Shown here: one piece after another, positions 26,167 to 35,555 of the stretch
Layout of the letters: each line of letters starts with the position of its first letter
Position numbering within the stretch: position 1 is the stretch's first letter
Assembly (NCBI GenBank): GCA_002439165.1
Contig: DJTE01000023.1
Location: forward strand, 89,002-153,001
DNA: 64,000 bases
Direction of reading: 5' to 3'
Source of the DNA: Chryseobacterium indologenes
GTDB lineage: Bacteria > Bacteroidota > Bacteroidia > Flavobacteriales > Weeksellaceae
Notes under the pieces: generated by a model
Database searches by the model: none
Seen by the model: only the letters and a program-made list of their open reading frames with translations
Told to the model about the DNA's origin: nothing
Program-made: the position numbers and the translations under genes

Positions 26167-26198
26167 TTCTATATGAGTAATAAAGTAATGAGCAACAG

Positions 26199-26243
26199 GC
26201 AATAGGTAATAGATAGCTGATATATATTACTTATTGCTTATTT
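26199..26243. terminator. Bidirectional terminator between convergent genes
   Basis: GCAATAGGTAATA (26199-26211) and TATTACTTATTGC (26225-26237) pair at 12 of 13 positions. The right arm overlaps the last codons of the minus-strand gene. Confidence 0.55.
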
Positions 26244-26824
26244 TTTCTCAGCAGAAGCACCAGATTCAGGAACAGGAGAAGAAAATCCAGGGTAACCCAG
26301 ATTCCCAGTTTTGCATTTTCATAATTATAGGCATCTACCTGCTTTTTGGCCATATCGGAAAGTTTCACACTCTGATTGATGTAATTCTGTACTTCCACGA
26401 TCTGATCCATGTTTTTGTTGGGAACGGAATGTTGGGAAAAATACACCATATTTTTTTTGCCCAGATATCCTATGATCCAGTATTCATCAGACTTATCCAT
26501 TTTCAGGTATTCGATCCTGTAATATTCCGGACGGATTTTTCCGATGTGTTTGGGGAGCAGTTCCCCGTTGACACCATGATCTACACTGATGAGATAAAAA
26601 TCCAGTGTCTGAGGAAGTTTATTGATAACCTGCAGTCCTACGGAATTATCTACAAACCCTACTGCACTTTTCTTGATAAACCAATACGTAAAAACGGAAA
26701 TAGAGGAAACTACCGTAAGAACACGGAAGAGTTTTGCCCATTTTGCCATCCTTCCCGATTTTATTTTAAACAAAACCAGGGAAAGCACACAAGCCCAAAA
26801 GATCACAAAAATGATAAATTCCAT
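26231..26824 (-). CDS. Hypothetical membrane protein with N- and C-terminal helices
   Basis: 197 residues. Membrane helices lie at about 2-19, 33-50 and 170-190. A roughly 115-residue soluble domain between them contains YWIIGYLGKKNMVYFSQHSV. The C-terminus is LLLFLNLVLLLRKNKQ. No family is recognised. The opposite strand also has a long open frame, but this one has the proper membrane-protein composition and a plausible start. Isolated gene. Confidence 0.6.
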   Translation of the reverse strand: MEFIIFVIFWACVLSLVLFKIKSGRMAKWAKLFRVLTVVSSISVFTYWFIKKSAVGFVDNSVGLQVINKLPQTLDFYLISVDHGVNGELLPKHIGKIRPEYYRIEYLKMDKSDEYWIIGYLGKKNMVYFSQHSVPNKNMDQIVEVQNYINQSVKLSDMAKKQVDAYNYENAKLGIWVTLDFLLLFLNLVLLLRKNKQ

Positions 26825-27008
26825 ACTGCAAAGATACAGATTTCGCCTGAGTCTGGTAAAAGAGAAGATAAAGACCGGATAAAAGGAAGCTTATGAAGTC
26901 TGAAACAAAGAAAATTCAGTAATCAGACTTATACCGTTGGAACATTATAGTACGACGGATAATAACAGCGGTACCTTCCTTCTTCCGGCCTTGATCTAAA
27001 ATATTATA

Positions 27009-27653
27009 TTAGTCAACATTCCATTCTTTATAGAACTGATCCAGAAATGCCTGCATAAAATCATGTCTTTCCTGAGCCAGTTCTTTACCTTTTTCTGTAT
27101 TCATCATATCCTTTAAAAGCAGTAATTTTTCATAGAAATGATTGATGGTGGTTCCGTTCGATTTTTTGTACTGATCTTTGGTCATTTCCAGATTGGGTTT
27201 AATTTCCGGATCATATATCGGATTGTTCTTATAGCCTCCGAAGTTGAATGTTCTCCCGATCCCGATGGCTCCAATGGCATCAATACGGTCTGCATCCTGA
27301 ACTATTTTAAGCTCAACGGGAGGATTTGCAGGAATTTCGGCCCTGTTTTTAAACGAAATATTTTTAATAATAAATAGAACCTGTTCTATCACGTCTTCAG
27401 GAACCTGCTGTTCTTCTAAAAATGCTCTCGAAATTTTCGGGGCAATAGTTTCATCTCCGTTATGAAATTTAGGATCTGCAATATCGTGCAGTAATGCAGA
27501 CAGCTCTACAACATCCCGGTTGCAGTTCTCTGCTTCCGCTATTTTTTTTGAAAGTTTCCATACTCTTTCGATGTGATACCAGTCATGCCCGGCTTCCGCT
27601 CCTTCCAGTTTTTCTTTTACAAATGCTACGGTGTTTTCAATTACGCTTTTCAT
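27009..27653 (-). CDS. HD-domain metal-dependent phosphohydrolase (YedJ-like)
   Basis: 214 residues. The metal-binding HD motif is His56-Asp57 in LLHDIAD, with upstream His in AGHDWYHIERV and a downstream Asp in QDADRIDAIGAIGIGR. This pattern fits the YedJ/COG1418 group of HD hydrolases acting on nucleotides or phosphate esters; the substrate is unknown. Its ATG overlaps the stop of the upstream alpha/beta hydrolase by 4 bases (ATGA), so the two are translationally coupled. Confidence 0.85.
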   Translation of the reverse strand: MKSVIENTVAFVKEKLEGAEAGHDWYHIERVWKLSKKIAEAENCNRDVVELSALLHDIADPKFHNGDETIAPKISRAFLEEQQVPEDVIEQVLFIIKNISFKNRAEIPANPPVELKIVQDADRIDAIGAIGIGRTFNFGGYKNNPIYDPEIKPNLEMTKDQYKKSNGTTINHFYEKLLLLKDMMNTEKGKELAQERHDFMQAFLDQFYKEWNVD

Positions 27654-28495
27654 GAGTTTCTTAATTCGTTTAAAATAATACTCCAGAGTTTCTGATTATA
27701 GCTTCTGAAAAAATTAACATGTCCGATTTCTTTTTTATCAGATTCGGAGACCTTTATCAGTCGGTAAGTAGGCTTAAGATTGGGATAGGTATCGTTTAAA
27801 AGGCTCAGAACACCTTTTTCCGTGAGCCACGCATCATCTTCAGCCCGGATCACGAATGTTTTCTGGGTTAATTTTTTAGAATGATCATCAGTTTTCTCCA
27901 GCAGTCTGTTGGTTGATTTCCTGTTTAAAATTAAGGTTCTCCAGTCAAATGCGCAATTTTTCGGAAGACTTTCTCCCAAACCGAACCAATGGGCTGGAAA
28001 ATACCCAAGCAATCCGGTGGTTACAGGCTGTGCGATCCCAAACCCGAGGTAGGCTTCAATTTTCGTTTTTCCTTTCAGATTTCCGACAAAGGCATTTTGC
28101 GTTCCTACAAAAACCAGTTCATCAAACATCACCGAATCTTCGTTCATTCCGAGGATCAGTGCCCCTACCGAATGGCCGAGACAATATTTTGTATAGTCAG
28201 GATATTCGGTTTTTATATATTGTGTTATTGTTTTATAGTCTACTGAACCCCATATTCTCATGGAAGCTTCGAAACCTTTCATTTCGGCAGGCTTGGAAAG
28301 ACCTATCCCTCTGTAATCATAGGTAATCACCGTAAATCCATGTTCAGCAAAATACCGGGCAAAAGAAAAATATACCTGCTGCTTCACTCCCGTTGCCGAA
28401 TTGATAAGAAGAAGGTTTCCGTTACTTTTTCCGGGCCGGAAAAGGTGTGCAGTAAGGCGTATGTGATCTTTTGTGGTAAGTGAAAGTTTTTCCAT
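27650..28495 (-). CDS. Alpha/beta hydrolase family protein
   Basis: 281 residues. Nucleophile elbow GHSVG (in YCLGHSVGALILG) and oxyanion region LLINSATGVKQQVYF are present. The acid is likely Asp in VIRAEDDAWL and the base His in EIGHVNFFRS. It resembles the predicted hydrolases of COG4757. Substrate unknown. It is coupled to the HD-domain gene. Confidence 0.85.
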   Translation of the reverse strand: MEKLSLTTKDHIRLTAHLFRPGKSNGNLLLINSATGVKQQVYFSFARYFAEHGFTVITYDYRGIGLSKPAEMKGFEASMRIWGSVDYKTITQYIKTEYPDYTKYCLGHSVGALILGMNEDSVMFDELVFVGTQNAFVGNLKGKTKIEAYLGFGIAQPVTTGLLGYFPAHWFGLGESLPKNCAFDWRTLILNRKSTNRLLEKTDDHSKKLTQKTFVIRAEDDAWLTEKGVLSLLNDTYPNLKPTYRLIKVSESDKKEIGHVNFFRSYNQKLWSIILNELRNS

Positions 28496-28500
28496 AGACT

Positions 28501-28531
28501 AAAAAGAAAAAATCCACTATAAAAGTGGAAA
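28501..28531 (-). terminator. Terminator after the ribokinase gene
   Basis: TCCACT and AGTGGA form a hairpin with a 4-base loop, followed on the minus strand by a long U-rich run. Confidence 0.6.
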
Positions 28532-28585
28532 TTTTAGCGGTTATTTTATATAAAATATCAGATTTTCGATATGTGGCAAATAGCT

Positions 28586-29473
28586 TTACAGGAAATCCGA
28601 CATTCTCGGCAGCCCTGTCTGGGAACCTTTTCCTCTGGAAACCCTCGAAGAAACTTCATTTCCGAACTTCACGCATTCTTCAATAGAATTCCCGTGACAC
28701 AGAGCGATAGCGAATCCTGAAGTAAAGGCATCTCCCATTCCCATTTTGTATACGGTCTCGTCTTTATCATTACGGTAATACTTCATTTCCGTGCCGTCAA
28801 AATAGATTGTGGAATTTGTATCGTCTCTTACAAAAACTTTGTTGAAATACTTTTTAAGCACTTCCTCTCTCTGTTCTTCACCGAAAAGAATGTACAGTTC
28901 ATTGCTTTTAGCCACAATGAAATCCACATTTTCAATAAGCTCATTACTGATCTTCATTGCCGGAGAAGCATAAAGACCAACTTTTTTACCATATTTTTTG
29001 GCTTTTCTTACCGTATATTCCACCGCTTCCATAGCTACTTCCAGCTGTACCAAAACAAGGTCTGCCGTATGAAAATAGCGGTCTGCTTCTTCTATATGTT
29101 CTATGCTCAGACACTTGTTGGCCGCAGGAACCACCACAATGGCAGCATTTCCGTTACAGGTTGTCACGTAGGCTGTTCCTGTTGCTTCACGGTCTGTTTC
29201 ATGAACAAAACCTACGTTTACACTCTCACTTACCAGATTTCTCATGATCTGCTGTCCTAAAGGATCCATTCCCACGCAGCCTACAAAATACACACTTGCT
29301 CCGAGCCTTGCCGTTCCTACTGCCTGGTTGGCTCCTTTGCCTCCGAAATAGCTGTCTGAATTGACGGCGAGAACCGTTTCATTCGGCTGGGGAAGTTTTT
29401 CAGTTTCTAAAACCAGATCAATGGATGAGCTGCCTACAACAATAATTTTGGGTTGTTCTGATGAGAATTTCAT
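28586..29473 (-). CDS. rbsK: Ribokinase (PfkB family)
   Basis: 295 residues. The N-terminal PfkB signature GGKGANQAVGTARLGA binds sugar, and the C-terminal anion-hole motif reads GMGDAFTSGFA, with Met in place of the usual Ala (GAGD); the catalytic Asp is intact. The enzyme phosphorylates ribose at O5 to feed the pentose phosphate and nucleotide pools. No ribose transporter or Rbs operon surrounds it, so specificity for ribose over deoxyribose or another sugar is inference. Confidence 0.83.
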   Translation of the reverse strand: MKFSSEQPKIIVVGSSSIDLVLETEKLPQPNETVLAVNSDSYFGGKGANQAVGTARLGASVYFVGCVGMDPLGQQIMRNLVSESVNVGFVHETDREATGTAYVTTCNGNAAIVVVPAANKCLSIEHIEEADRYFHTADLVLVQLEVAMEAVEYTVRKAKKYGKKVGLYASPAMKISNELIENVDFIVAKSNELYILFGEEQREEVLKKYFNKVFVRDDTNSTIYFDGTEMKYYRNDKDETVYKMGMGDAFTSGFAIALCHGNSIEECVKFGNEVSSRVSRGKGSQTGLPRMSDFL

Positions 29474-29540
29474 TGGTGTTTTTTCATTAATTTAATAAAA
29501 ATTTTTTCCGGAAATATGGTCTCAAAAATAGCTAATTTAA

Positions 29541-30176
29541 TTAACTTATTTCAATAAATTCTGTAATTATCTTGACCGGTTTTCCAGCTTTGTCATACGC
29601 AATATAGCTGGCGTAAAAACCTTCTCCGTATCCTGTTTCAAAAGCAAAGATAGTGCCCGGATGCTGTTCGGCAGGTTTCAGGAATGCATACTGATCTATG
29701 GCTCCCTTTTCATCAAAAAAATGTTCATGGAAGAATTCTTCATAGATCCCCATGAAATCTGCACCTTTGCTGTGATAGAGTCTTTTTTCAAGGTCGTTAA
29801 GACTGTTCTGGGTATCTGCATCCATAAAGCATCCCATCCCGCTTTCCACGGGATAGCCGAAGACTTCCTCTTCTGTAAGATCCTTAACGTCCTGTCCGGA
29901 TGTTACAGCCATTTTCCAATCGGCAACTGTTTCTTTACTGAAAATAATTTCCGCATAGGCTACACAGTTACTTTCCCTTTCTTTATGCAGCAGAACAGAG
30001 AAGTTTCCTTTGGGAAATCCGGTAGAAAAAGGCAGCATATCATTGGTGATCAGAGGATCACAGGCTATCAGTTTACCGCTGGAAAGGTAGATCTTTCCCA
30101 CTTCAAAGCTTTCAAGCAGAGGACTTTCTACAAACTCCTTCGAGAAAAGCTTTTTTATATTTTCTATGTGTGTCAT
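29541..30176 (-). CDS. DUF4241 domain-containing protein
   Basis: 211 residues, soluble. Motifs seen in DUF4241 proteins include GKLIACDPLI, GYPVESGMGCFMD and the C-terminal FETGYGEGFYASYIAYD. This family appears among polymorphic-toxin immunity-like and general cytoplasmic proteins, and its function is not established. No toxin gene adjoins it here. It lies between rbsK and valS with separate spacers. Confidence 0.82.
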   Translation of the reverse strand: MTHIENIKKLFSKEFVESPLLESFEVGKIYLSSGKLIACDPLITNDMLPFSTGFPKGNFSVLLHKERESNCVAYAEIIFSKETVADWKMAVTSGQDVKDLTEEEVFGYPVESGMGCFMDADTQNSLNDLEKRLYHSKGADFMGIYEEFFHEHFFDEKGAIDQYAFLKPAEQHPGTIFAFETGYGEGFYASYIAYDKAGKPVKIITEFIEIS

Positions 30177-30198
30177 TTTTAATTCTTCTTTTTAAATT

Positions 30199-30232
30199 GT
30201 CAGGCTGAACACGTTTTGTGCCCAGCCTGACA
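30199..30232 (-). terminator. Terminator after valS
   Basis: TGTCAGGCTG (30199-30208) and CAGCCTGACA (30223-30232) form a perfect 10-bp stem. The following minus-strand sequence is AU-rich but not a pure U-run. Confidence 0.6.
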
Positions 30233-30255
30233 TTTTGATAAAGCTATGGTGTAAG

Positions 30256-32871
30256 TTACAAACTTTTCAGTTTCTCTTCCAAAATAGCTATTTTATCCTG
30301 AGCATCTTTCTGCTTCTTACGTTCTCCTTCCACTACTTCGGGCTTGGCATTGGCCACGAACTTTTCATTGGAAAGTTTCTTTTCCACAGAGATCAGGAAT
30401 CCTTTCAGATATTTCAGTTCTTCTTCTGTCTTTGTTTTTTCTTCCCCTAAATCCAGGCTTTCGCTTAAAGGAATAGAAATTTCAGTAGCACCTACCAGGA
30501 AGGTAAAGCTTGGTTTATCTGTTTTGGTTCCGAAATGAATCTCAGAGACATTGGCCAGTTTCCTGATCACGGCTTCGTTCGCAAATTCTGATGCATTGGT
30601 ATAGATTTCAGCCGCTTCTCTTGGAGAAATTCCTTTGGTCTGGCGGTAATTTCTAACTCCCGAGATCAGTTCTTCTGCCGTTTCAAACTTTCGGATCACT
30701 TCTTCACTGTATTCCCCTGCTTTTTTCTGCTGGGCAATAATTAGTGCGTCTTCCGTAGTCCTTTCTGCGATGATCTGCCATAATTCCTCTGTTAAGAAAG
30801 GCATGAACGGATGTAAAAGTTTCATCAGGTCTTCAAAGAATGCAATGGTTTTGTGATATACTTCTTTGGAAAGACTTTCTCCATAATTCGGTTTAACCGC
30901 TTCAAGGTATGAACCGCAAAAATCATCCCAGATCAGTTTATAAATCAGATGCAGTGCATCAGAAATTCTGAATTTCTCAAACTGGTCATCAATTTCAGCA
31001 ATGGTTTTATTCAGTTTGTTTCCAAACCATTCTATGGCCTGATTATCTGCTGTATTGGCTGGCTTATCTTCTTTATTCAGATTATTGATCAGACGGAAAG
31101 CATTCCAGATCTTTGTCATAAAGTTTCTTCCCTGAATCATCAGATCTTCATCAAAAAGAAGGTCGTTTCCGGCTGCGGAACTCAATAAAATTCCTACACG
31201 AACTCCATCTGCCCCATATTTGTCAATCAATTCGATAGGATCCGGAGAGTTACCTAAAGATTTAGACATCTTTCTTCTCTGCTTATCCCTTACGATTCCT
31301 GTGAAATATACATTTTTGAAAGGAACTTCTTTTCTGTACTCCAGTCCTGCCATGATCATTCTGGCTACCCAGAAGAAAATAATATCCGGACCTGTTACCA
31401 GATCAGAGGTCGGGTAGTAATAATTGATGTCCTTATTTTCCGGATCAAGGAGCCCGTCGAATACAGACATCGGCCACAACCATGAGGAGAACCAGGTATC
31501 GAGTGCATCGTCATCCTGTTTAAGATTTTCCATAGACAATCCGGCATTCCCGGTTTTCTTTCTGGCCAGCTCCAGAGCTTCTTCTCTGGTTTCAGCCACT
31601 ACAAAATCTTCATCTCCCGTTCCATAGTAATATGCAGGAATCTGCTGTCCCCACCAAAGCTGGCGGGAAATGTTCCAGTCGCGGATGTTTTCCATCCAGT
31701 GCCTGTATGTATTTTTGAACTTTTCAGGATAGAACTTTACCTCATCATCCATCACCACATCCAATGCCGGTTTGGCAATTTCAGACATTTTCAGGAACCA
31801 TTGTACGGAAACTTTAGGTTCTATAACGGCTCCTGTTCTTTCGGATGTTCCTACTTTATTTACATAATCCTCGGCTTTCAGCAAAAGATCATTTTCCTGT
31901 AATTCTTTAGCAATCTGCTTTCTTACATCAAATCTGTTCTGACCTGCGTAATGAAGGCCGTATTCATTTAGGTTTCCGTCATCATCCAGCGCATCGATCA
32001 TTTTCAGCTGGTGCTTCTGCCCGATTTCATAGTCGTTGGTATCGTGGGCAGGAGTAATTTTCAGCGCACCTGTTCCGAATTCAATATCCACATATTCATC
32101 TTCAATGATCGGGATCACTCGGTTAACGATCGGTACAATTACATTTTTACCTTTCAGGTGTGCGTATCTTTCATCATTCGGATTGATACAAACGGCAGTA
32201 TCCCCGAAAATGGTTTCAGGACGTGTAGTAGCCACCGAAAGGAATTCTTCCGATCCTTCGATCTTATATTTAAGGAAATACAGTTTCCCGTTCTGCTCTT
32301 TAAAGATCACTTCTTCATCTGAGATGTTGGTCTTCGCTTCTGGGTCCCAGTTAATCATTCTGTATCCTCTATAAATCAGTCCTTTATTATAAAGATCTAC
32401 AAAGCTTCTGATCACCTGTCGGGAAAGTTTGTCTTCCATTGTGAAACGGGTTCTGTCCCAGTCACATGAGCATCCCAGTTTTTTCAGCTGCTCCAGGATT
32501 GTCCCTCCGTATTTGTTGGTCCAGTCCCAGGCATGTTTTAAAAATTCTTCACGGGTAATATCAGACTTGCTGACCCCTTCAGACTTCAGTTTAGCAACAA
32601 CTTTGGCTTCAGTAGCGATTGAAGCGTGATCTGTTCCCGGAATCCAGCAGGCATTGAAGCCCTGCATTCTTGCACGACGGACCAGAACATCCTGAATGGT
32701 ATTGTTAAGCATATGCCCCATGTGCAAGATCCCCGTTACGTTTGGCGGAGGAATTACAACAGTATACGGCGGCCTGTCATTCGGTTCTGAATGGAAGTAC
32801 TTGTTTTCCATCCAGTAATTGTACCACTTTTGTTCTGTTTCCTGTGGATTGTACTTTTCTGAAATCTGCAT
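30256..32871 (-). CDS. valS: Valyl-tRNA synthetase
   Basis: 871 residues, standard for ValRS. Class I signatures are HMGHML (HIGH variant, in VTGILHMGHMLNN) and KMSKS (RRKMSKSLGNSPDP). The editing CP1 domain contains TTRPETIFGD and GTGALKITPAHDTND. The C-terminal anticodon-binding domain is followed by the coiled coil (LKYLKGFLISVEKKLSNEKF) typical of ValRS. A TATTTTTG -7 box lies at 32907-32900. Confidence 0.97.
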   Translation of the reverse strand: MQISEKYNPQETEQKWYNYWMENKYFHSEPNDRPPYTVVIPPPNVTGILHMGHMLNNTIQDVLVRRARMQGFNACWIPGTDHASIATEAKVVAKLKSEGVSKSDITREEFLKHAWDWTNKYGGTILEQLKKLGCSCDWDRTRFTMEDKLSRQVIRSFVDLYNKGLIYRGYRMINWDPEAKTNISDEEVIFKEQNGKLYFLKYKIEGSEEFLSVATTRPETIFGDTAVCINPNDERYAHLKGKNVIVPIVNRVIPIIEDEYVDIEFGTGALKITPAHDTNDYEIGQKHQLKMIDALDDDGNLNEYGLHYAGQNRFDVRKQIAKELQENDLLLKAEDYVNKVGTSERTGAVIEPKVSVQWFLKMSEIAKPALDVVMDDEVKFYPEKFKNTYRHWMENIRDWNISRQLWWGQQIPAYYYGTGDEDFVVAETREEALELARKKTGNAGLSMENLKQDDDALDTWFSSWLWPMSVFDGLLDPENKDINYYYPTSDLVTGPDIIFFWVARMIMAGLEYRKEVPFKNVYFTGIVRDKQRRKMSKSLGNSPDPIELIDKYGADGVRVGILLSSAAGNDLLFDEDLMIQGRNFMTKIWNAFRLINNLNKEDKPANTADNQAIEWFGNKLNKTIAEIDDQFEKFRISDALHLIYKLIWDDFCGSYLEAVKPNYGESLSKEVYHKTIAFFEDLMKLLHPFMPFLTEELWQIIAERTTEDALIIAQQKKAGEYSEEVIRKFETAEELISGVRNYRQTKGISPREAAEIYTNASEFANEAVIRKLANVSEIHFGTKTDKPSFTFLVGATEISIPLSESLDLGEEKTKTEEELKYLKGFLISVEKKLSNEKFVANAKPEVVEGERKKQKDAQDKIAILEEKLKSL

Positions 32872-32899
32872 AAATTCTGTTTCTTTAATTTACAATTTG

Positions 32900-32907
32900 C
32901 AAAAATA
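32900..32907 (-). promoter_or_regulatory. -7 box of valS
   Basis: The minus strand reads TATTTTTG, 29 bases upstream of the valS ATG. The divergent DUF1573 promoter lies about 45 bp away. Confidence 0.45.
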
Positions 32908-32949
32908 GTCTAAAGAAAAAAAATTTTAAGTATGAATTAAAATAATTTT

Positions 32950-32957
32950 TAACTTTG
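32950..32957 (+). promoter_or_regulatory. -7 box of the DUF1573 gene
   Basis: TAACTTTG lies 43 bases before the ATG at 33000. It argues against the longer in-frame start at 32955, which would overlap the box. Confidence 0.5.
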
Positions 32958-32999
32958 TTTCTCAAAATTTATCTAACAAACATATTAACATTCAAGAAT

Positions 33000-33464
33000 A
33001 TGAAAAAATTAATTGCAGGAATTGCATTATTTGGAACATTTGCTTTGGCATCTGCACAGACAATTACGTTTGACAGAACTGTTTACGATTACGGTACTAT
33101 CAAAACCAACGCTGACGGTACAAGATTCTTTACTGTAACGAATACTGGTGACAAGCCTCTGATCATTTCAAATGTAAAACCTTCTTGCGGATGTACGACT
33201 CCTGAGTTCAGCCAGGATCCGATTATGCCGGGAAAAACAGCTAAAATCAAAGTTGGATACAATACTTCGGCGAACGGACCTTTCAATAAAATGATCGAAG
33301 TTTTCTCTAACGACCCGGCTAACAGCAGAAGTGTAATCCACATTCAGGGTAATGTAGACCCCAATGCTCCTGAGCCTAAGCCATTAACAGCTGCTGAGCA
33401 AAAAGCTGCTGCAAAGGCAGAGAAAAAAGCTGCTAAACTTGCAAAAAAAGCTGCCGCAAAGTAA
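33000..33464 (+). CDS. Secreted DUF1573 domain protein with basic Ala/Lys tail
   Basis: 154 residues from the ATG at 33000. A signal peptide (MKKLIAGIALFGTFALASAQ) precedes an Ig-like DUF1573 domain with the signature KPSCGCTTPEF and SNDPANS. The final 30 residues are an Ala/Lys repeat (AEQKAAAKAEKKAAKLAK), reminiscent of basic tails that bind DNA or envelope polymers. DUF1573 proteins are abundant in Bacteroidota envelopes; the function is not established. Confidence 0.85.
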   Translation: MKKLIAGIALFGTFALASAQTITFDRTVYDYGTIKTNADGTRFFTVTNTGDKPLIISNVKPSCGCTTPEFSQDPIMPGKTAKIKVGYNTSANGPFNKMIEVFSNDPANSRSVIHIQGNVDPNAPEPKPLTAAEQKAAAKAEKKAAKLAKKAAAK

Positions 33465-33484
33465 TCTCTACTAAAAAAATACGG

Positions 33485-33514
33485 AAACCGTCTTCACTGG
33501 AGACGGTTTTTTTT
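33485..33514 (+). terminator. Terminator after the DUF1573 gene
   Basis: AAACCGTCT (33485-33493) pairs with AGACGGTTT (33501-33509), followed by T's. Confidence 0.85.
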
Positions 33515-33592
33515 ATTACATTTATAGTACAACAGGCTTATTTAATCCTAATCTGTAAAAGTTCATAACCTTCTTTTAATCATTAATAATAT

Positions 33593-34462
33593 ATGGATAC
33601 CAATTTCTCAGACGACTTCCTGGTAAACGGAAAATTTTCAATAAAAAAAGCTTCAACAGCCTATCAGGGAAAACTTACCAAAGACGAAGGCACACAAATG
33701 CTGATCAAAGAAAAAGAAAAGCTCCGCGAGCTTCAGGAAAAGCTATATGCTGACGGCAGCCAGTCTCTTCTGGTTGTTCTCCAGGCTATGGATGCCGCCG
33801 GTAAAGACAGCCTCATTGAACACGTTTTCGGAGGAGTGAATCCGCAGGGATGCAATGTAACCAGCTTCAAAACACCAAGTTCCAAAGAGTATTCCCATGA
33901 TTTTTTGTGGAGACATTATCTGGCTCTCCCCCAGAAAGGAATGATCGGGATTTTCAACCGGTCGCATTATGAAAGTGTTCTGGTCTGTAAGGTACATCCT
34001 GAGTATAACCTCAGCGAAAAAACCTGGTCTTCGGTAAAAGATTTTGACGGTAAGTTCTGGGAAAACAGGTATGAAAGTATCCGGAATTTTGAAAAACATC
34101 TTTCCCAAAACGGAACAACGATCGTGAAGATATTCTTAAACGTTTCTAAAGACGAACAAAAGAAAAGACTCCTGGACAGAATTAACGAGCAGGAAAAGAA
34201 CTGGAAATTTTCTACGGGAGATCTTCCCGAAAGAGCTTTATTCAGCCAGTATATGGAAGCTTATGAGACGGCTATCAATGAAACCTCAAAAGATCACGCT
34301 CCCTGGTATGTGCTTCCGGCAGACAATAAATGGTTTGCAAGAGTGGCCGCTATACAGATCATTATTGATACCCTGGAAAAAATGAATCTGAAATATCCCC
34401 AGCTGAATGAAAAAGAAAAAGCAGGACTGGAAGAAGCTAAAAAAACACTCGAAAGTGAATAA
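33593..34462 (+). CDS. Polyphosphate kinase 2 family protein
   Basis: 289 residues. The Walker A region is AMDAAGKDSLIEHVF; the lid and Walker B elements include FNRSHYESVLVCKVHPEY and IFLNVSKDEQKKRLLDR. The protein belongs to the PPK2 fold, which transfers phosphate between polyphosphate and nucleoside mono- or diphosphates. Class I versus III cannot be assigned safely. It stands alone upstream of the lipoprotein array. Confidence 0.88.
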   Translation: MDTNFSDDFLVNGKFSIKKASTAYQGKLTKDEGTQMLIKEKEKLRELQEKLYADGSQSLLVVLQAMDAAGKDSLIEHVFGGVNPQGCNVTSFKTPSSKEYSHDFLWRHYLALPQKGMIGIFNRSHYESVLVCKVHPEYNLSEKTWSSVKDFDGKFWENRYESIRNFEKHLSQNGTTIVKIFLNVSKDEQKKRLLDRINEQEKNWKFSTGDLPERALFSQYMEAYETAINETSKDHAPWYVLPADNKWFARVAAIQIIIDTLEKMNLKYPQLNEKEKAGLEEAKKTLESE

Positions 34463-34613
34463 TCTACAAATATAACATACTAATTCATAGTTAAATAAAT
34501 TAGTTAAATTTTACATAAAAAAACTCTATTTAGTGAATAATATATTGTTTATGTCAGTTTTTTTTATAATTTTATCAAAAATTAAGAACACCAAATCTTA
34601 TTAACTATTAACT

Positions 34614-34988
34614 ATGAAAAAAATATTATTATCAGCAATCGCTGTAATATGCCTTGTTTCCTGTAACAATGAGAGTACCGCTGCGGATACCGTACAAAAT
34701 ATGAAAACCCCGCAGATGGAAAACTTCGACAAAGCTTTCAGAAGCCTGGGAGATCCACAAAACCGCCCTACCGAAGAAGAGAAAAAAAGAAACACCTCTG
34801 AACTGAGTGACAGAAGAAAAGCGCTTCTGGTTCCGGCTTCCAAAGAACTGATCCTTTCCACCGGAGTAACTGAAACCGAACTGATGAGAAAAACAGGCGG
34901 CGATATGGGACAGATCATTGTGTGGGCTACCCAGATCTATATGAAGAAAAGTGACGAAATCCGTAAGAATATCAAATCTGAAAAATAG
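34614..34988 (+). CDS. Array lipoprotein A1
   Basis: 124 residues. Lipoprotein signal MKKILLSAIAVICLVSC is followed by a short variable linker and the array-wide 94-residue mature domain from KTPQMEN to KSEK, rich in charged helices (SDRRKALLVPASKELIL, DMGQIIVWATQIYMKK). Relative to A2-A5 the signal sequence and linker differ most, so A1 may be the oldest copy. I do not recognise the family. It is separated from B1 by 3 bp and probably translated together with it. Lipid anchoring to a membrane is predicted; the role is unknown. Confidence 0.75.
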   Translation: MKKILLSAIAVICLVSCNNESTAADTVQNMKTPQMENFDKAFRSLGDPQNRPTEEEKKRNTSELSDRRKALLVPASKELILSTGVTETELMRKTGGDMGQIIVWATQIYMKKSDEIRKNIKSEK

Positions 34989-34991
34989 GTC

Positions 34992-35543
34992 ATGAAAAAG
35001 CTTTTATCACTATCTGGAATTCTGTTTATTTCTTTGATGTACGCACAGAACGGACCTCTCATCATCATGAATCAGTCTGTGAATTATGATTACCGGGGAA
35101 CTATTTTCGCCAATAATTTTGCAGGAGCAGGCTGCAACCCGGTTGTAGCGTCCTATGATCCTTCCATGATCCTGGTACCGGCCGGGAATACGGTACAATA
35201 CAACAATTACCGGGACCAGTACCTTCCGGGATCTCCCAGTTCCGTGACCACCTGGTCTGTTCTTCTGGCCACAGGAGGAACCCCGAGTTTACGCCCCTGG
35301 AACCATCCCAGTCTGATACCGGGAGGAGTTATTTCCAACAATACCAAATGGTCTATGTCTAAGTTTCAGATGTTTCATGCAGGAACACTTACCCCAGAGA
35401 CCTATTTTTATGGAAATATCGGTGATGCTGCCAATCCATGTGTAAGCAATACAGATTACATCAATGCACTTCCTATGGGAGATGCATCGTGGTTTACCGT
35501 CACATCCGGCGGAACGGTATATACTTACCTGCTCATCAACTAA
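34992..35543 (+). CDS. Array secreted protein B1 (cysteine-pair subtype)
   Basis: 183 residues. Signal peptide MKKLLSLSGILFISLMYAQ, then a beta-rich-looking domain. Shared features with B3, B4 and B6 are an early GxIxANN stretch with Cys (GAGCNPVV), NNYRDQY, a TxWSV strand, GGVISNNTKWS, a second Cys (ANPCVSN), and a C-terminus resembling TVTSGGTVYTYLLIN. The two cysteines may form a disulfide. There is no T9SS tag. Unknown function; it could be a surface-exposed or released ligand of the lipoprotein next door. Confidence 0.75.
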   Translation: MKKLLSLSGILFISLMYAQNGPLIIMNQSVNYDYRGTIFANNFAGAGCNPVVASYDPSMILVPAGNTVQYNNYRDQYLPGSPSSVTTWSVLLATGGTPSLRPWNHPSLIPGGVISNNTKWSMSKFQMFHAGTLTPETYFYGNIGDAANPCVSNTDYINALPMGDASWFTVTSGGTVYTYLLIN

Positions 35544-35555
35544 TCTCCGGTATAT

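Noticed and set aside
26234..26896. 220-codon plus-strand frame opposite the hypothetical membrane protein
   Set aside because: It has no recognisable motif or start signal, and the minus-strand protein has plausible membrane helices and ends at a terminator.
29541..30176. DUF4241 protein as immunity protein of a polymorphic toxin
   Set aside because: No toxin or RHS gene adjoins it.
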